A stretch of DNA of 7,856 nucleotides from an uncultured bacterium. GTDB taxonomy: Bacteria > Cyanobacteriota > Vampirovibrionia > Gastranaerophilales > Gastranaerophilaceae. The notes beneath the pieces are model-generated. The model did not search any database. It worked only from the letters and a program-made list of their open reading frames with translations, and was not told where the DNA came from. The DNA lies in assembly GCA_902803265.1 (NCBI GenBank), contig CADCPD010000214.1, positions 1 to 7,856 of the forward strand, written 5' to 3'. Below are positions 1 to 6,033 of this stretch, in pieces (the first letter of the stretch is position 1; each line of letters opens with the position of its first letter). A program made the translations under genes and the position numbers.

Positions 1-5
1 AGGAA
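1..5 (+). promoter_or_regulatory. Ribosome binding site of fusA
   Basis: AGGAA sits 8 nt before the fusA ATG, a normal Shine-Dalgarno distance. A second AAGGAA (8-13) abuts the ATG and is too close to act. The window begins here, so the promoter and any upstream str-operon genes (rpsL, rpsG) cannot be seen. Confidence 0.6.
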
Positions 6-13
6 TTAAGGAA

Positions 14-2116
14 ATGGCAAGAAAAACACCATTAGCAAGAACAAGAAACATCGGTATTGCCGCTCATATTGATGCAGGTAAAACTACAACAACAGAACGT
101 ATTTTGTTCTACACAGGTAAAACTCACAAAATCGGTGAAGTACACGACGGCGCAGCTGTAACAGACTTCATGGATCAAGAAAGAGAAAGAGGTATTACAA
201 TTCAATCAGCAGCTGTAACTGCTTATTGGAAAGACCACCAATTAAATATTATTGACACACCGGGCCACGTTGACTTTACAGTAGAAGTTGAACGTTCTCT
301 TCGTGTATTAGACGGCGAAATTGCTGTATTCTGTGCAGTAGGTGGTGTTCAATCTCAATCAGAAACAGTTTGGAGACAAGCTAACAGATATGAAGTTCCT
401 CGTATCGTATTCGTTAACAAAATGGATAGAACAGGTGCTGACTTCTATCGTGTATTAAACCAAATCAGAGACAGATTAAGAGCAAACGCATTTGCTATTC
501 AATTACCAGTTGGTGCTGAAGACCAAATGAGAGGTATTATTGACTTAATTGAACTGAAAGCTGAATTATACAGAGATGATTTAGGAAAACAAATTGATAT
601 ATTTGAACTTGATGCTTGTGATGAAATCCCTCAAGATTTAAAAGACAAAGCTCACCAATTCAGAGAAGAATTAGTTGAAGCTATCGCATCAGAAGATGAT
701 ACATTAATGGAAAAATATTGTGAAGATCCTGAATCAATCACAGTTCCTGAATTAAAAGCTGTATTAAGAAAAGCAGTTTGCGGAAACCAAATTATTCCTG
801 TATGCTGCGGTACAGCATTTAAAAACAAAGGTGTTCAAATGCTTTTAGATGCAGTTGTTGATTACTTACCATCACCAACAGACGTAAAAGCTATTGAAGG
901 TGAATTACCTGATGGTACAAAAACTTCAAGAGCATCATCAGAAGATGAACCATTTGCAGCTTTGGCATTCAAAGTTATGACAGACCCATTTGTTGGTCGT
1001 TTAACATTTATGAGAGTTTACTCAGGTAAATTAGCTTCAGGTTCATATGTATTAAATGCTACAACAGAAAAGAAAGAACGTATTTCAAGATTGGTTCAAA
1101 TGTATGCTGATCAAAGAAACGAAATTCCTGAAGTTTATGCAGGTGATATCTGTGCTGCAGTTGGTTTAAAAGAAACAACAACAGGTGACACTTTATGTGA
1201 TGAAAAATCACCAATCATCTTAGAAAAAATGGTATTCCCAACACCGGTTATTTCGGTTGCTATTGAACCAAAAACAAAAGCTGACCAAGAAAAAATGGGT
1301 ATTGCATTACAAAAACTTGCTGAAGAAGATCCATCATTCCAAGTTAAAACAGACCAAGAAACAGGTCAAACAATTATCTCAGGTATGGGCGAACTTCACT
1401 TGGATATCATCGTTGACCGTTTATTAAGAGAATTCCACGTTGATGCAAATGTAGGTAAACCACAAGTTGCTTACAGAGAAACAATCAGAGGAAATGCAGA
1501 TCAAGAATCTAAATTCCAAAGACAATCAGGTGGTAAAGGTCAATACGGACACGTTAAAATTAGAATTTCACCGGCAGAAGAAAATGCAGGATTTGTATTT
1601 GAAAATAAAATTGTCGGTGGTGCTATTCCAAAAGAATTTATTGAACCAGCAAGAAAAGGTATGGAAGAAGCACTTGAAGGCGGTATCTTAGCAGGATTCC
1701 CAATGATAGACGTTAAAGTTGAACTTTACGATGGTTCTTACCACGAAGTCGATTCATCAGAAATGGCATTTAAAATTGCCGGTTCAATGGCTATTAAAGA
1801 TGGTGTTAAAAAAGCACAACCTTGTGTACTTGAACCAATGATGAAAGTTGAAATTGAAATCCCTGATGAATATACAGGTAACATCATCGGTGATATTTCA
1901 AAAAGACGTGGTAGAGTTGAAGGCCAAGAACCTATGGGTAACACAGGCAACGTAATTGTAAGAGCAACAGTTCCTCTAGCAAATATGTTCGGTTACGCAA
2001 CTGACTTACGTTCTAATACTCAAGGTCGTGGTACATTCTCTATGGAATTCAAATGCTACGAACAAGTTCCTAAGAACGTAGAAGACGAAATTATCGCTAA
2101 ATCTGGTAACAAGTAG
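14..2116 (+). CDS. fusA: Translation elongation factor G (EF-G)
   Basis: EF-G is the cytosolic GTPase that drives ribosomal translocation and, with ribosome recycling factor, splits post-termination ribosomes. The 700-residue length is typical of the family. All GTPase motifs are present: P-loop AHIDAGKT (17-24), switch I RGITI (59-63), DTPGH (81-85) and NKMD (135-138). The domain II-V region is collinear with bacterial EF-G, and the domain IV signature SGGKGQYGH is at 505-513. This indicates the canonical factor rather than a tetracycline-resistance protein or a diverged EF-G paralogue. The start is supported by the conserved N-terminus and the upstream AGGAA. Codon use looks even and optimised, as expected for a highly expressed gene. 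In many bacteria tuf follows fusA; here a terminator follows 18 nt after the stop codon and the next gene is convergent, so fusA ends its transcription unit. Confidence 0.98.
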   Translation: MARKTPLARTRNIGIAAHIDAGKTTTTERILFYTGKTHKIGEVHDGAAVTDFMDQERERGITIQSAAVTAYWKDHQLNIIDTPGHVDFTVEVERSLRVLDGEIAVFCAVGGVQSQSETVWRQANRYEVPRIVFVNKMDRTGADFYRVLNQIRDRLRANAFAIQLPVGAEDQMRGIIDLIELKAELYRDDLGKQIDIFELDACDEIPQDLKDKAHQFREELVEAIASEDDTLMEKYCEDPESITVPELKAVLRKAVCGNQIIPVCCGTAFKNKGVQMLLDAVVDYLPSPTDVKAIEGELPDGTKTSRASSEDEPFAALAFKVMTDPFVGRLTFMRVYSGKLASGSYVLNATTEKKERISRLVQMYADQRNEIPEVYAGDICAAVGLKETTTGDTLCDEKSPIILEKMVFPTPVISVAIEPKTKADQEKMGIALQKLAEEDPSFQVKTDQETGQTIISGMGELHLDIIVDRLLREFHVDANVGKPQVAYRETIRGNADQESKFQRQSGGKGQYGHVKIRISPAEENAGFVFENKIVGGAIPKEFIEPARKGMEEALEGGILAGFPMIDVKVELYDGSYHEVDSSEMAFKIAGSMAIKDGVKKAQPCVLEPMMKVEIEIPDEYTGNIIGDISKRRGRVEGQEPMGNTGNVIVRATVPLANMFGYATDLRSNTQGRGTFSMEFKCYEQVPKNVEDEIIAKSGNK

Positions 2117-2134
2117 TTGATAATTAATATAAAT

Positions 2135-2170
2135 AAAAATGCGATGGTTTTTAACCATCGCATTTTTTTT
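2135..2170 (+). terminator. Rho-independent terminator after fusA, probably bidirectional
   Basis: An 11-bp perfect stem (2139-2149 with 2153-2163) closes on a TTT loop. It is extended by A:T pairs (2135-2138 with 2164-2167) and followed by a T run through 2170. On the opposite strand the same hairpin is followed by a T-rich stretch (2139 down to 2131), so it can also end transcription of the convergent gene whose stop is at 2186. Confidence 0.92.
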
Positions 2171-2185
2171 ATTATAAAAAAATAA

Positions 2186-3436
2186 TTACATTTCTAAAAC
2201 TGCACACAAATCTTTTCTATGAGTTTTGCCTTCAAATTCTATTAGTGCTATTTCATCATAAAGTGCATCTGTTGCAAATGTATATGTTTTTGCATTTTTG
2301 GTTACTACAAGAGTTCTGTCGCCTGTTGTTAAATATTCAAGATATTCATTTTTTCTTGTATTAAAGTGGGCAACAAGAGTATCTTCGTCAAGTTTATTCA
2401 ATCCTGATATAACCTTGCCGTTTTTATTTCCTGCTGATAATACGCAAGATACAGAAACTTCATCCTTCGTATTTATATACTCATAATCATCTGCAAATGA
2501 ACCGATTACACAAGCATACATTAAATCAAAAAGATTATCATTTATTGTAGAAAGTATTCCTTGACAATCATGGTCTTGTAAAAATGGATTAAATTCCAAG
2601 GCTACAACTTCATTTTCAGGCGTTAGAACACAATCTATACCTAAAATTCCGACATAAGGTGTTTCTTTTTGAGAAAGTGAATCTAAAGCAGGGAAAATTA
2701 TCCCATTCATTATATATTCTTCAATTTCTCTGGTAATTTTGTAGTCAGGAATATATGCACCCATTCCCGGAGTTAAAAGACCTCCGTCGCCGTCAAGTAC
2801 GAATTTATAATTGCCAACACTGCTTAAAGGTATTGCGTGGTAGCCATCAGTTATTACGTAATACGAAAATTCATGACCATATACAAAATCTTCTACAATT
2901 ACTCGTTTTTCATTTCTAACAAAACAATCTTCTATAAACGATTTTGCAACACTCATTGCAGAACAAATTAGTGTTCCGTTTGAATTTCTGTGTTCGTCAG
3001 TTTTTACGACTACCGGAAGCATTGAATTTCTTGTGTAATCAATGGCTTGTTGTGGTTTTTCAAATATACCAAATCTCGCTGTAGGGACATGTAATTTATA
3101 TAAGAATTTTTTACCTGTTGATTTATTTATTGCTATTTGAGCACTTGCTGCTGTAGGACCAAAAATCATTTGTCCATTTTCTTGAAATATTCCTACGACA
3201 TCAGCTCTTATGGCTTTTTCGCTTGTGCAAATTGTTAAATCTATTGCGTTTTCCATTGCAAAATCTAATAATCCTGCAATATCATCTTCTCTAATATCAA
3301 GGCAAGTTACAAATTCTTTCATTGCATCATTACCGGGTGCTACGAAAATATTGGATATTCCTTCTGTTTTTGAAAGCTTTTGTGCAAGTGCATATTCTTT
3401 TGCACTATTACCAATAATTAAAATATTTCTGTCCAT
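2186..3436 (-). CDS. purD: PurD-family (GAR synthetase-like) ATP-grasp protein, divergent
   Basis: The 416-residue protein is collinear with phosphoribosylamine-glycine ligase, which makes glycinamide ribonucleotide in purine synthesis. The N-terminal domain starts ILIIGNSAKEYALA, close to the family's GxGxREHALA, and has VAPGN (32-36) and FGPT (92-95). The ATP-grasp core has PVVVK (141-145), DGDGG (215-219), GMGAY (224-228) and the metal-binding EFN (281-283). The C-terminal domain ends with the family's GDR...IEFEGKTHRKDL pattern (372-410). Several motifs normally near-invariant are changed. The glycine-rich loop after the VVK lysine, usually DGLAAGKG, reads as DEHRNSNG. GPExPL is replaced around 71-76, and the RFGDPETQ that follows EFN is FLQDHDCQ. 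The symbol marks the family only: it could be an active fast-evolving PurD, or a paralogue with another substrate. The gene stands alone, convergent with fusA. Confidence 0.75.
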   Translation of the reverse strand: MDRNILIIGNSAKEYALAQKLSKTEGISNIFVAPGNDAMKEFVTCLDIREDDIAGLLDFAMENAIDLTICTSEKAIRADVVGIFQENGQMIFGPTAASAQIAINKSTGKKFLYKLHVPTARFGIFEKPQQAIDYTRNSMLPVVVKTDEHRNSNGTLICSAMSVAKSFIEDCFVRNEKRVIVEDFVYGHEFSYYVITDGYHAIPLSSVGNYKFVLDGDGGLLTPGMGAYIPDYKITREIEEYIMNGIIFPALDSLSQKETPYVGILGIDCVLTPENEVVALEFNPFLQDHDCQGILSTINDNLFDLMYACVIGSFADDYEYINTKDEVSVSCVLSAGNKNGKVISGLNKLDEDTLVAHFNTRKNEYLEYLTTGDRTLVVTKNAKTYTFATDALYDEIALIEFEGKTHRKDLCAVLEM

Positions 3437-3442
3437 AAAAAT

Positions 3443-3448
3443 ATTATA
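3443..3448 (-). promoter_or_regulatory. -10 box of the PurD-like gene, placed for a leaderless transcript
   Basis: On the - strand a perfect TATAAT ends only 6 nt before the ATG at 3436. Transcription would therefore start at or within a base or two of the start codon. No Shine-Dalgarno sequence lies between them. A -35 match at 17-nt spacing is poor (CAAAAA, 3471-3466). Confidence 0.5.
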
Positions 3449-3481
3449 CTACGTAAAATATATGATTTTTGTTAAGAAATA

Positions 3482-3510
3482 TTACAAAAATATATGAAAT
3501 TTTGTATAAT
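3482..3510 (+). promoter_or_regulatory. Sigma70-type promoter of the 83-residue ORF
   Basis: TTACAA (3482-3487) and a perfect TATAAT (3505-3510) are separated by 17 nt. The predicted start, near 3517, gives a leader of about 54 nt before the ATG at 3571. The promoter is back to back with that of the PurD-like gene. Confidence 0.6.
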
Positions 3511-3570
3511 AAATATGACTTTTGAGAATTTGTCATTAAAGACATACTATCAGAGGAGTGAGAGAGATTT

Positions 3571-3822
3571 ATGGCAAACATCATCAATTATTTAACACAA
3601 ACATTTTTAACCCCAACAACACCAAGTGTTCAACCAACAGAACAAGTTAAACCTGCTTCATCATCAAATCCGTTTGCAGGCAATCCTTTTGTTAGTATGA
3701 ACATTAAAGCAACAAATATGGAATATTATGCAAAGAATCGTCCGGTAAAAGGCGGATACTTCGCAGGATATTACAATAATAAACCTAACATTGTGGGTCA
3801 AAGATTGTTCCTTGAAGTGTAG
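3571..3822 (+). CDS. Small protein of unknown function, 83 residues
   Basis: I do not recognise this family. The first half (residues 10-40) is low-complexity and rich in Pro, Thr, Ser and Gln, so probably disordered. The second half has a compact Tyr/Gly/Asn-rich segment, KGGYFAGYYNN (about 60-70), ending in RLFLEV, which looks like the folded or interacting part. There is no signal peptide, membrane segment or cysteine, so a soluble cytoplasmic protein is expected. Reasons to think it is real are its own sigma70-type promoter (3482-3510), AGGAG at 3554-3558 (12 nt before the ATG, slightly long) and a strong terminator at 3885-3928. It is therefore a monocistronic unit, divergent from the PurD-like gene. 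Confidence 0.75.
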   Translation: MANIINYLTQTFLTPTTPSVQPTEQVKPASSSNPFAGNPFVSMNIKATNMEYYAKNRPVKGGYFAGYYNNKPNIVGQRLFLEV

Positions 3823-3844
3823 GGTAAGGTTTAATATATAAAGA

Positions 3845-3859
3845 CGGTGTTAAACACCG
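3845..3859 (+). other. Small hairpin in the 3' untranslated region of the 83-residue ORF
   Basis: CGGTGT (3845-3850) pairs perfectly with ACACCG (3854-3859) around a TAA loop. No T run follows, so it is not a terminator itself. It lies between the stop codon and the real terminator and could stabilise the mRNA end or form part of a 3'-UTR-derived RNA. Confidence 0.45.
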
Positions 3860-3884
3860 AATTAGAAACGAGGAAAAAGAAAAT

Positions 3885-3928
3885 AGGACATTTTGAAATT
3901 TATTATTTCGAATGTCCTTTATTTTTTT
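3885..3928 (+). terminator. Rho-independent terminator of the 83-residue ORF
   Basis: AGGACATT (3885-3892) pairs with AATGTCCT (3911-3918). After a small bulge, GAAAT (3895-3899) pairs with ATTTC (3905-3909) around a 5-nt loop. A T-rich tail (3918-3928) follows directly. Confidence 0.9.
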
Positions 3929-3932
3929 ATAC

Positions 3933-3960
3933 TTGTCTACACCAGACAAATGGCTATATT
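3933..3960 (+). promoter_or_regulatory. Probable hsp20 promoter with an overlapping palindrome (candidate operator)
   Basis: TTGTCT (3933-3938) and TATATT (3955-3960), 16 nt apart, resemble a sigma70 promoter. The -35 box is also the left arm of an inverted repeat, TTGTCT and AGACAA (3944-3949), with a 5-nt centre, so a bound repressor would cover the -35 and spacer. The leader would be about 77 nt. No CIRCE element or sigma32-type CCCCAT box was seen. A second, weaker -10-like TATAGT is at 4004-4009. Confidence 0.45.
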
Positions 3961-4043
3961 CTTTTTTAATAATAAATAAAATGTCCAATGAAACAGCTGC
4001 TTTTATAGTTTATTCTATGAATACTTAAGAAAGGAGCTAAAGT

Positions 4044-4505
4044 ATGAAATATCTGTCAGAAAGAAAGCCGAGTATATATTTAGATATTATTGGTAATGAT
4101 TTAACAGATTTATTAAGAGATACGTTGTCTGCGAATCATTATTTTATGCCAATTTCACTAAAAGAAGAATGTGAAATGCTTCCGCCTGTTGAAATTAAGC
4201 AGTGTGATAAACATTATTATGTAAGTGTTCAGCTTCCGGGTATAAAAAAAGAAGATATAAAAATAGAACTTGAAAAAGATCATCTTATAATTAGTGCAGA
4301 AAAGAAAGAAGAAGAATTAAAAGAAGGGCAGTCTGTAAAATCTTCGGAATTTAGATATGGCAAATTCATGCGGAAAATCTCTTTTGACAAACCCATAAAT
4401 ATTGATGAGGCACAAGCACATTACCAAAACGGTATCTTAACCATTAATATTCCAAAACAAGAGATTGAAAATAAACAAGCTAAACAGCTGGAGATTAAAG
4501 ATTAG
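4044..4505 (+). CDS. Small heat shock protein, Hsp20 / alpha-crystallin family
   Basis: This is an ATP-independent holdase chaperone that binds unfolding proteins in the cytoplasm as large oligomers and passes them to ATP-driven chaperones. The 153-residue length is typical. A variable N-terminal arm (1-45) precedes an alpha-crystallin domain (about 47-140). The domain shows the PVEIKQCDKHYYVSVQLPG strand region, LPGIKKEDI, the FRYGKFMRKISF segment and the hallmark NGILTINIPK near its end. The short C-terminal tail has an L-E-I triplet (residues 149-151) that fits the I/V/L-x-I motif used in oligomer assembly. The start is set by AAGGAG (4031-4036), 7 nt before the ATG. The gene is monocistronic, between its own promoter/palindrome and a hairpin after the stop. 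A specific name (hsp18, ibpA) cannot be assigned. Confidence 0.93.
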   Translation: MKYLSERKPSIYLDIIGNDLTDLLRDTLSANHYFMPISLKEECEMLPPVEIKQCDKHYYVSVQLPGIKKEDIKIELEKDHLIISAEKKEEELKEGQSVKSSEFRYGKFMRKISFDKPINIDEAQAHYQNGILTINIPKQEIENKQAKQLEIKD

Positions 4506-4517
4506 TCCTGAAATAAA

Positions 4518-4555
4518 TGGGGTGGATGATAATAGTTGTTCACCCCAAATTATTT
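4518..4555 (+). terminator. Hairpin after hsp20, likely terminator with a weak T tract
   Basis: TGGGGTG (4518-4524) pairs with CACCCCA (4541-4547). Outside an internal loop, AAATAA (4511-4516) pairs with TTATTT (4550-4555). The stem is GC-rich and 12 nt after the hsp20 stop, but the 3' side is AAATTATTTAA instead of a clean T run, so termination may be partial. Confidence 0.6.
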
Positions 4556-4557
4556 AA

Positions 4558-4646
4558 TGGTGAATGGTGAATAGTGAATTGCGAATAGCCTTACTGCTCA
4601 CTATTCACTACTCACTAATTGCTATTCACTTCTCACTAATCATTGC
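4558..4646. repeat. Heptanucleotide repeat with inverted halves; forms a 20-bp stem
   Basis: The left half has 7-bp units: TGGTGAA twice (4558-4571), TAGTGAA (4572-4578) and TTGCGAA (4579-4585). From about 4591 the same theme appears in the opposite orientation: TTACTGC, TCACTAT, TCACTAC, TCACTAA, TTGCTAT, TCACTTC, TCACTAA, TCATTGC (4591-4646). Bases 4558-4577 pair with 4598-4617 over 20 positions (17 Watson-Crick, 2 G:U, 1 mismatch) around a 20-nt loop. The right half continues through the stop codon (4628-4626) into the last codons of the GshB-like gene. It resembles the short tandem heptamer repeats known from cyanobacteria in period and degeneracy. Confidence 0.8.
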
Positions 4647-5603
4647 AGAAAAATTTTCTTCTACTTTTGAAACTATATAATCACAAATTTTTACTTCCAA
4701 ATTTGTTGAAAAATGATTATTTATTTCTTTTATAAAGTAGCAAGGACTTGTTACATTAACTTCTATAATTTTAGAATTTATAACATCCAAGCCTGCCATA
4801 TATATTCCCATAGAATTTAATTTTTTTGCGACTTTAGTAAAGTTTATTTTTTCTTCTTCTGTTAAAACGGCTTTTTTAATAAATTCGTCGCTATGAGTAT
4901 TAAATTTAAAATCATCTTTTGTAGGCAATTTTTGAACACATTCATCAAGTACCGTATTGCCCAAAGTCATAACTCTTTTATCGCCAAATTTTGCCTCAGG
5001 AATATATTTTTGAACCATAATAAGAGTTTGTCCGTCATTGGTCATTGATTTAATTATGCTATTTAAGTTAACATCGCCTTCTTTTAAAAACATGACGTTT
5101 GATCCAAAACATAAATTTAAAGGTTTTAAAATTAGTTCTTTATGTTTGTGTAAAAATTCTTTTATATCATCTTTATTCGCAGTTACTATATTTTCAGGCA
5201 TGAATTCAGAAAAATACAATGCATGGAATTTTTCATTGAAACTTCTTATTGCTTGTGGCGAATTTATTACACAAACTCTATCCATATCAACAAAATCCAT
5301 AACATAAGTCGAATTTATATAATTCAAATCAACAGGCGGATCCTGTCTGAACATTACCAAGTCGAAGTCTTCAATGTTGGCGTGGCGTTCTGTTTTTTCG
5401 TAAAAAATATTTCCGTCTTTTTCGTAAGATTTATAACAAATACTTTTTGCTTTTGAATTTACTACGGATAATTTTTCTTCCGTTGTAATTGATACGTTAA
5501 AACCTCTGTTTAAAAATTCTTTTATAAGCCAAAAATTTGTTACTAGATTATTAAATTCAAAATATTTTAATTCAATCTTATCAATAATAAATAATATGTT
5601 CAT
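4626..5603 (-). CDS. gshB: Glutathione synthetase-family ATP-grasp protein (GshB-like), divergent
   Basis: The 325-residue protein is collinear with bacterial GshB, which ligates glycine to gamma-glutamylcysteine using ATP. Shared features are the N-terminal ILFIID fold, FRQDPPVD (85-92), NSPQAIRSFNEK (114-125), the ATP-grasp LILKPL (157-162), GDKRV (207-211), GLD (271-273) and the metal/ATP-binding EVNVTSP (281-287). Two loops depart from the family. The GMGG loop after KPL reads LCFGS (164-168). The flexible substrate loop, RGNxAAGG in characterised enzymes, is replaced by FKFNTHSD (232-239), keeping only the Asn. The symbol therefore denotes the family, and substrate and activity are uncertain. 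No gamma-glutamylcysteine ligase gene is in the window. The ATG is fixed by the conserved N-terminus and by a TAG three codons upstream, yet no ribosome binding site precedes it. The 3' end lies inside the heptad repeat. Confidence 0.8.
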   Translation of the reverse strand: MNILFIIDKIELKYFEFNNLVTNFWLIKEFLNRGFNVSITTEEKLSVVNSKAKSICYKSYEKDGNIFYEKTERHANIEDFDLVMFRQDPPVDLNYINSTYVMDFVDMDRVCVINSPQAIRSFNEKFHALYFSEFMPENIVTANKDDIKEFLHKHKELILKPLNLCFGSNVMFLKEGDVNLNSIIKSMTNDGQTLIMVQKYIPEAKFGDKRVMTLGNTVLDECVQKLPTKDDFKFNTHSDEFIKKAVLTEEEKINFTKVAKKLNSMGIYMAGLDVINSKIIEVNVTSPCYFIKEINNHFSTNLEVKICDYIVSKVEENFSAMISEK

Positions 5604-5607
5604 AAAA

Positions 5608-5636
5608 TGCTACACTTTCTTTTAGAAAGTGTAGCA
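5608..5636 (-). promoter_or_regulatory. Perfect 13-bp hairpin just before the GshB-like start codon
   Basis: Bases 5624-5636 pair without mismatch with 5608-5620 around a 3-nt loop. On the transcribed (-) strand the stem is followed by TTTT and then directly by the ATG at 5603. It could be a weak terminator between the TSCPD and GshB-like genes, an attenuator, or a translational switch, because its base is only 4 nt from the start codon. Confidence 0.75.
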
Positions 5637-5639
5637 CAT
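5622..5639 (-). CDS. Candidate five-codon leader ORF (Met-Cys-Tyr-Thr-Phe)
   Basis: An ATG at 5639 is preceded by AGAGGA (5651-5646) at an ideal 6-nt distance. It opens a five-codon frame, M-C-Y-T-F, ending in TAA in the loop of the hairpin. This is the only good ribosome binding site in the intergenic region; the main GshB-like ATG lies 18 nt beyond the leader stop, in the same frame. Ribosomes on the leader would melt the hairpin's 5' arm. A cysteine codon in second place upstream of a glutathione-synthetase relative is suggestive, but a five-codon ORF can arise by chance. Confidence 0.35.
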   Translation of the reverse strand: MCYTF

Positions 5640-5661
5640 AAAACATCCTCTGCAATAGTGA

Positions 5662-5680
5662 TATAAGCTATTTGCTTATA
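5662..5680. repeat. Inverted repeat at the end of the TSCPD gene
   Basis: TATAAGC (5662-5668) and GCTTATA (5674-5680) are perfect 7-bp arms around 5 nt, spanning the TSCPD stop codon. It could be a weak hairpin, an operator, or AT-rich chance symmetry. Confidence 0.4.
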
Positions 5681-6008
5681 CTTCTTCGGTTTGTTCAACT
5701 TGTTCGGCTTCATTAGCAGAAGCTTGTTTGAACTCTAATCTTTTATTTTTATATAAAATTAAAGCTTTAGCCAGTTGATCAGGGCAACTAGTGTCTTTAT
5801 CTCCGCATCTGATGCCGCTTAATTTAGAAATAACTTCATCAATATGCAATCCTTTTGCAAGTGCTGTAATTCCTTGTTGATTTCCAGGACATCCGCCAAA
5901 AAATTGTATATCCTGAATGATTCCATCAAATAGTTTTATGGCAATTCCATGCGCACAAACACCGACTGCATTATATTGAATTACTTCTGATTGAATATTT
6001 TGTGTCAT
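5676..6008 (-). CDS. TSCPD domain protein (stand-alone)
   Basis: Residues 9-85 match the small uncharacterised TSCPD family, named for the motif present here as DTSCPDQLAKAL (72-83). Its four family cysteines are present: C18 in VGVCAHG, C40 in FFGGCPGN, C68 in IRCGD and C75 in TSCPD. They presumably bind a metal or form disulfides. A related TSCPD domain ends many class II ribonucleotide reductases; here it stands alone. The role is unknown. Beyond the usual length of about 80 residues it adds an acidic, Gln/Glu-rich tail (about 95-110). The start is supported by AAGGAA (6020-6015), 6 nt before the ATG. The gene begins 25 nt after the M48 peptidase stop, so the two are probably co-transcribed; a hairpin separates it from the GshB-like gene. 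Confidence 0.9.
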   Translation of the reverse strand: MTQNIQSEVIQYNAVGVCAHGIAIKLFDGIIQDIQFFGGCPGNQQGITALAKGLHIDEVISKLSGIRCGDKDTSCPDQLAKALILYKNKRLEFKQASANEAEQVEQTEEV

Positions 6009-6033
6009 ATTATTTTCCTTTTCTTAAAATTTA

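Noticed and set aside
1467..1950. Short open frames in other frames or antisense within fusA
   Set aside because: They lie wholly inside a strongly conserved EF-G gene, have no ribosome binding site and resemble no protein; they are shadows of its codon pattern.
3785..3988. Antisense 67-codon frame over the terminator and hsp20 promoter
   Set aside because: It spans the terminator hairpin and the palindrome and encodes low-complexity, AT-driven sequence; no start signals or family resemblance.
4021..4043. CIRCE operator or sigma32 promoter for hsp20
   Set aside because: I searched 3930-4043 by eye for TTAGCACTC/GAGTGCTAA and for CTTGAAA with CCCCAT and found neither.
4558..4646. CRISPR array
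   Set aside because: The period is 7 bp with no spacers and the units are degenerate and inverted, unlike the 20-40 bp repeats separated by unique spacers of CRISPR.
5038..5456. Two + strand open frames antisense to the GshB-like gene
   Set aside because: The opposite strand is collinear with GshB throughout, and these frames have no recognisable motif.
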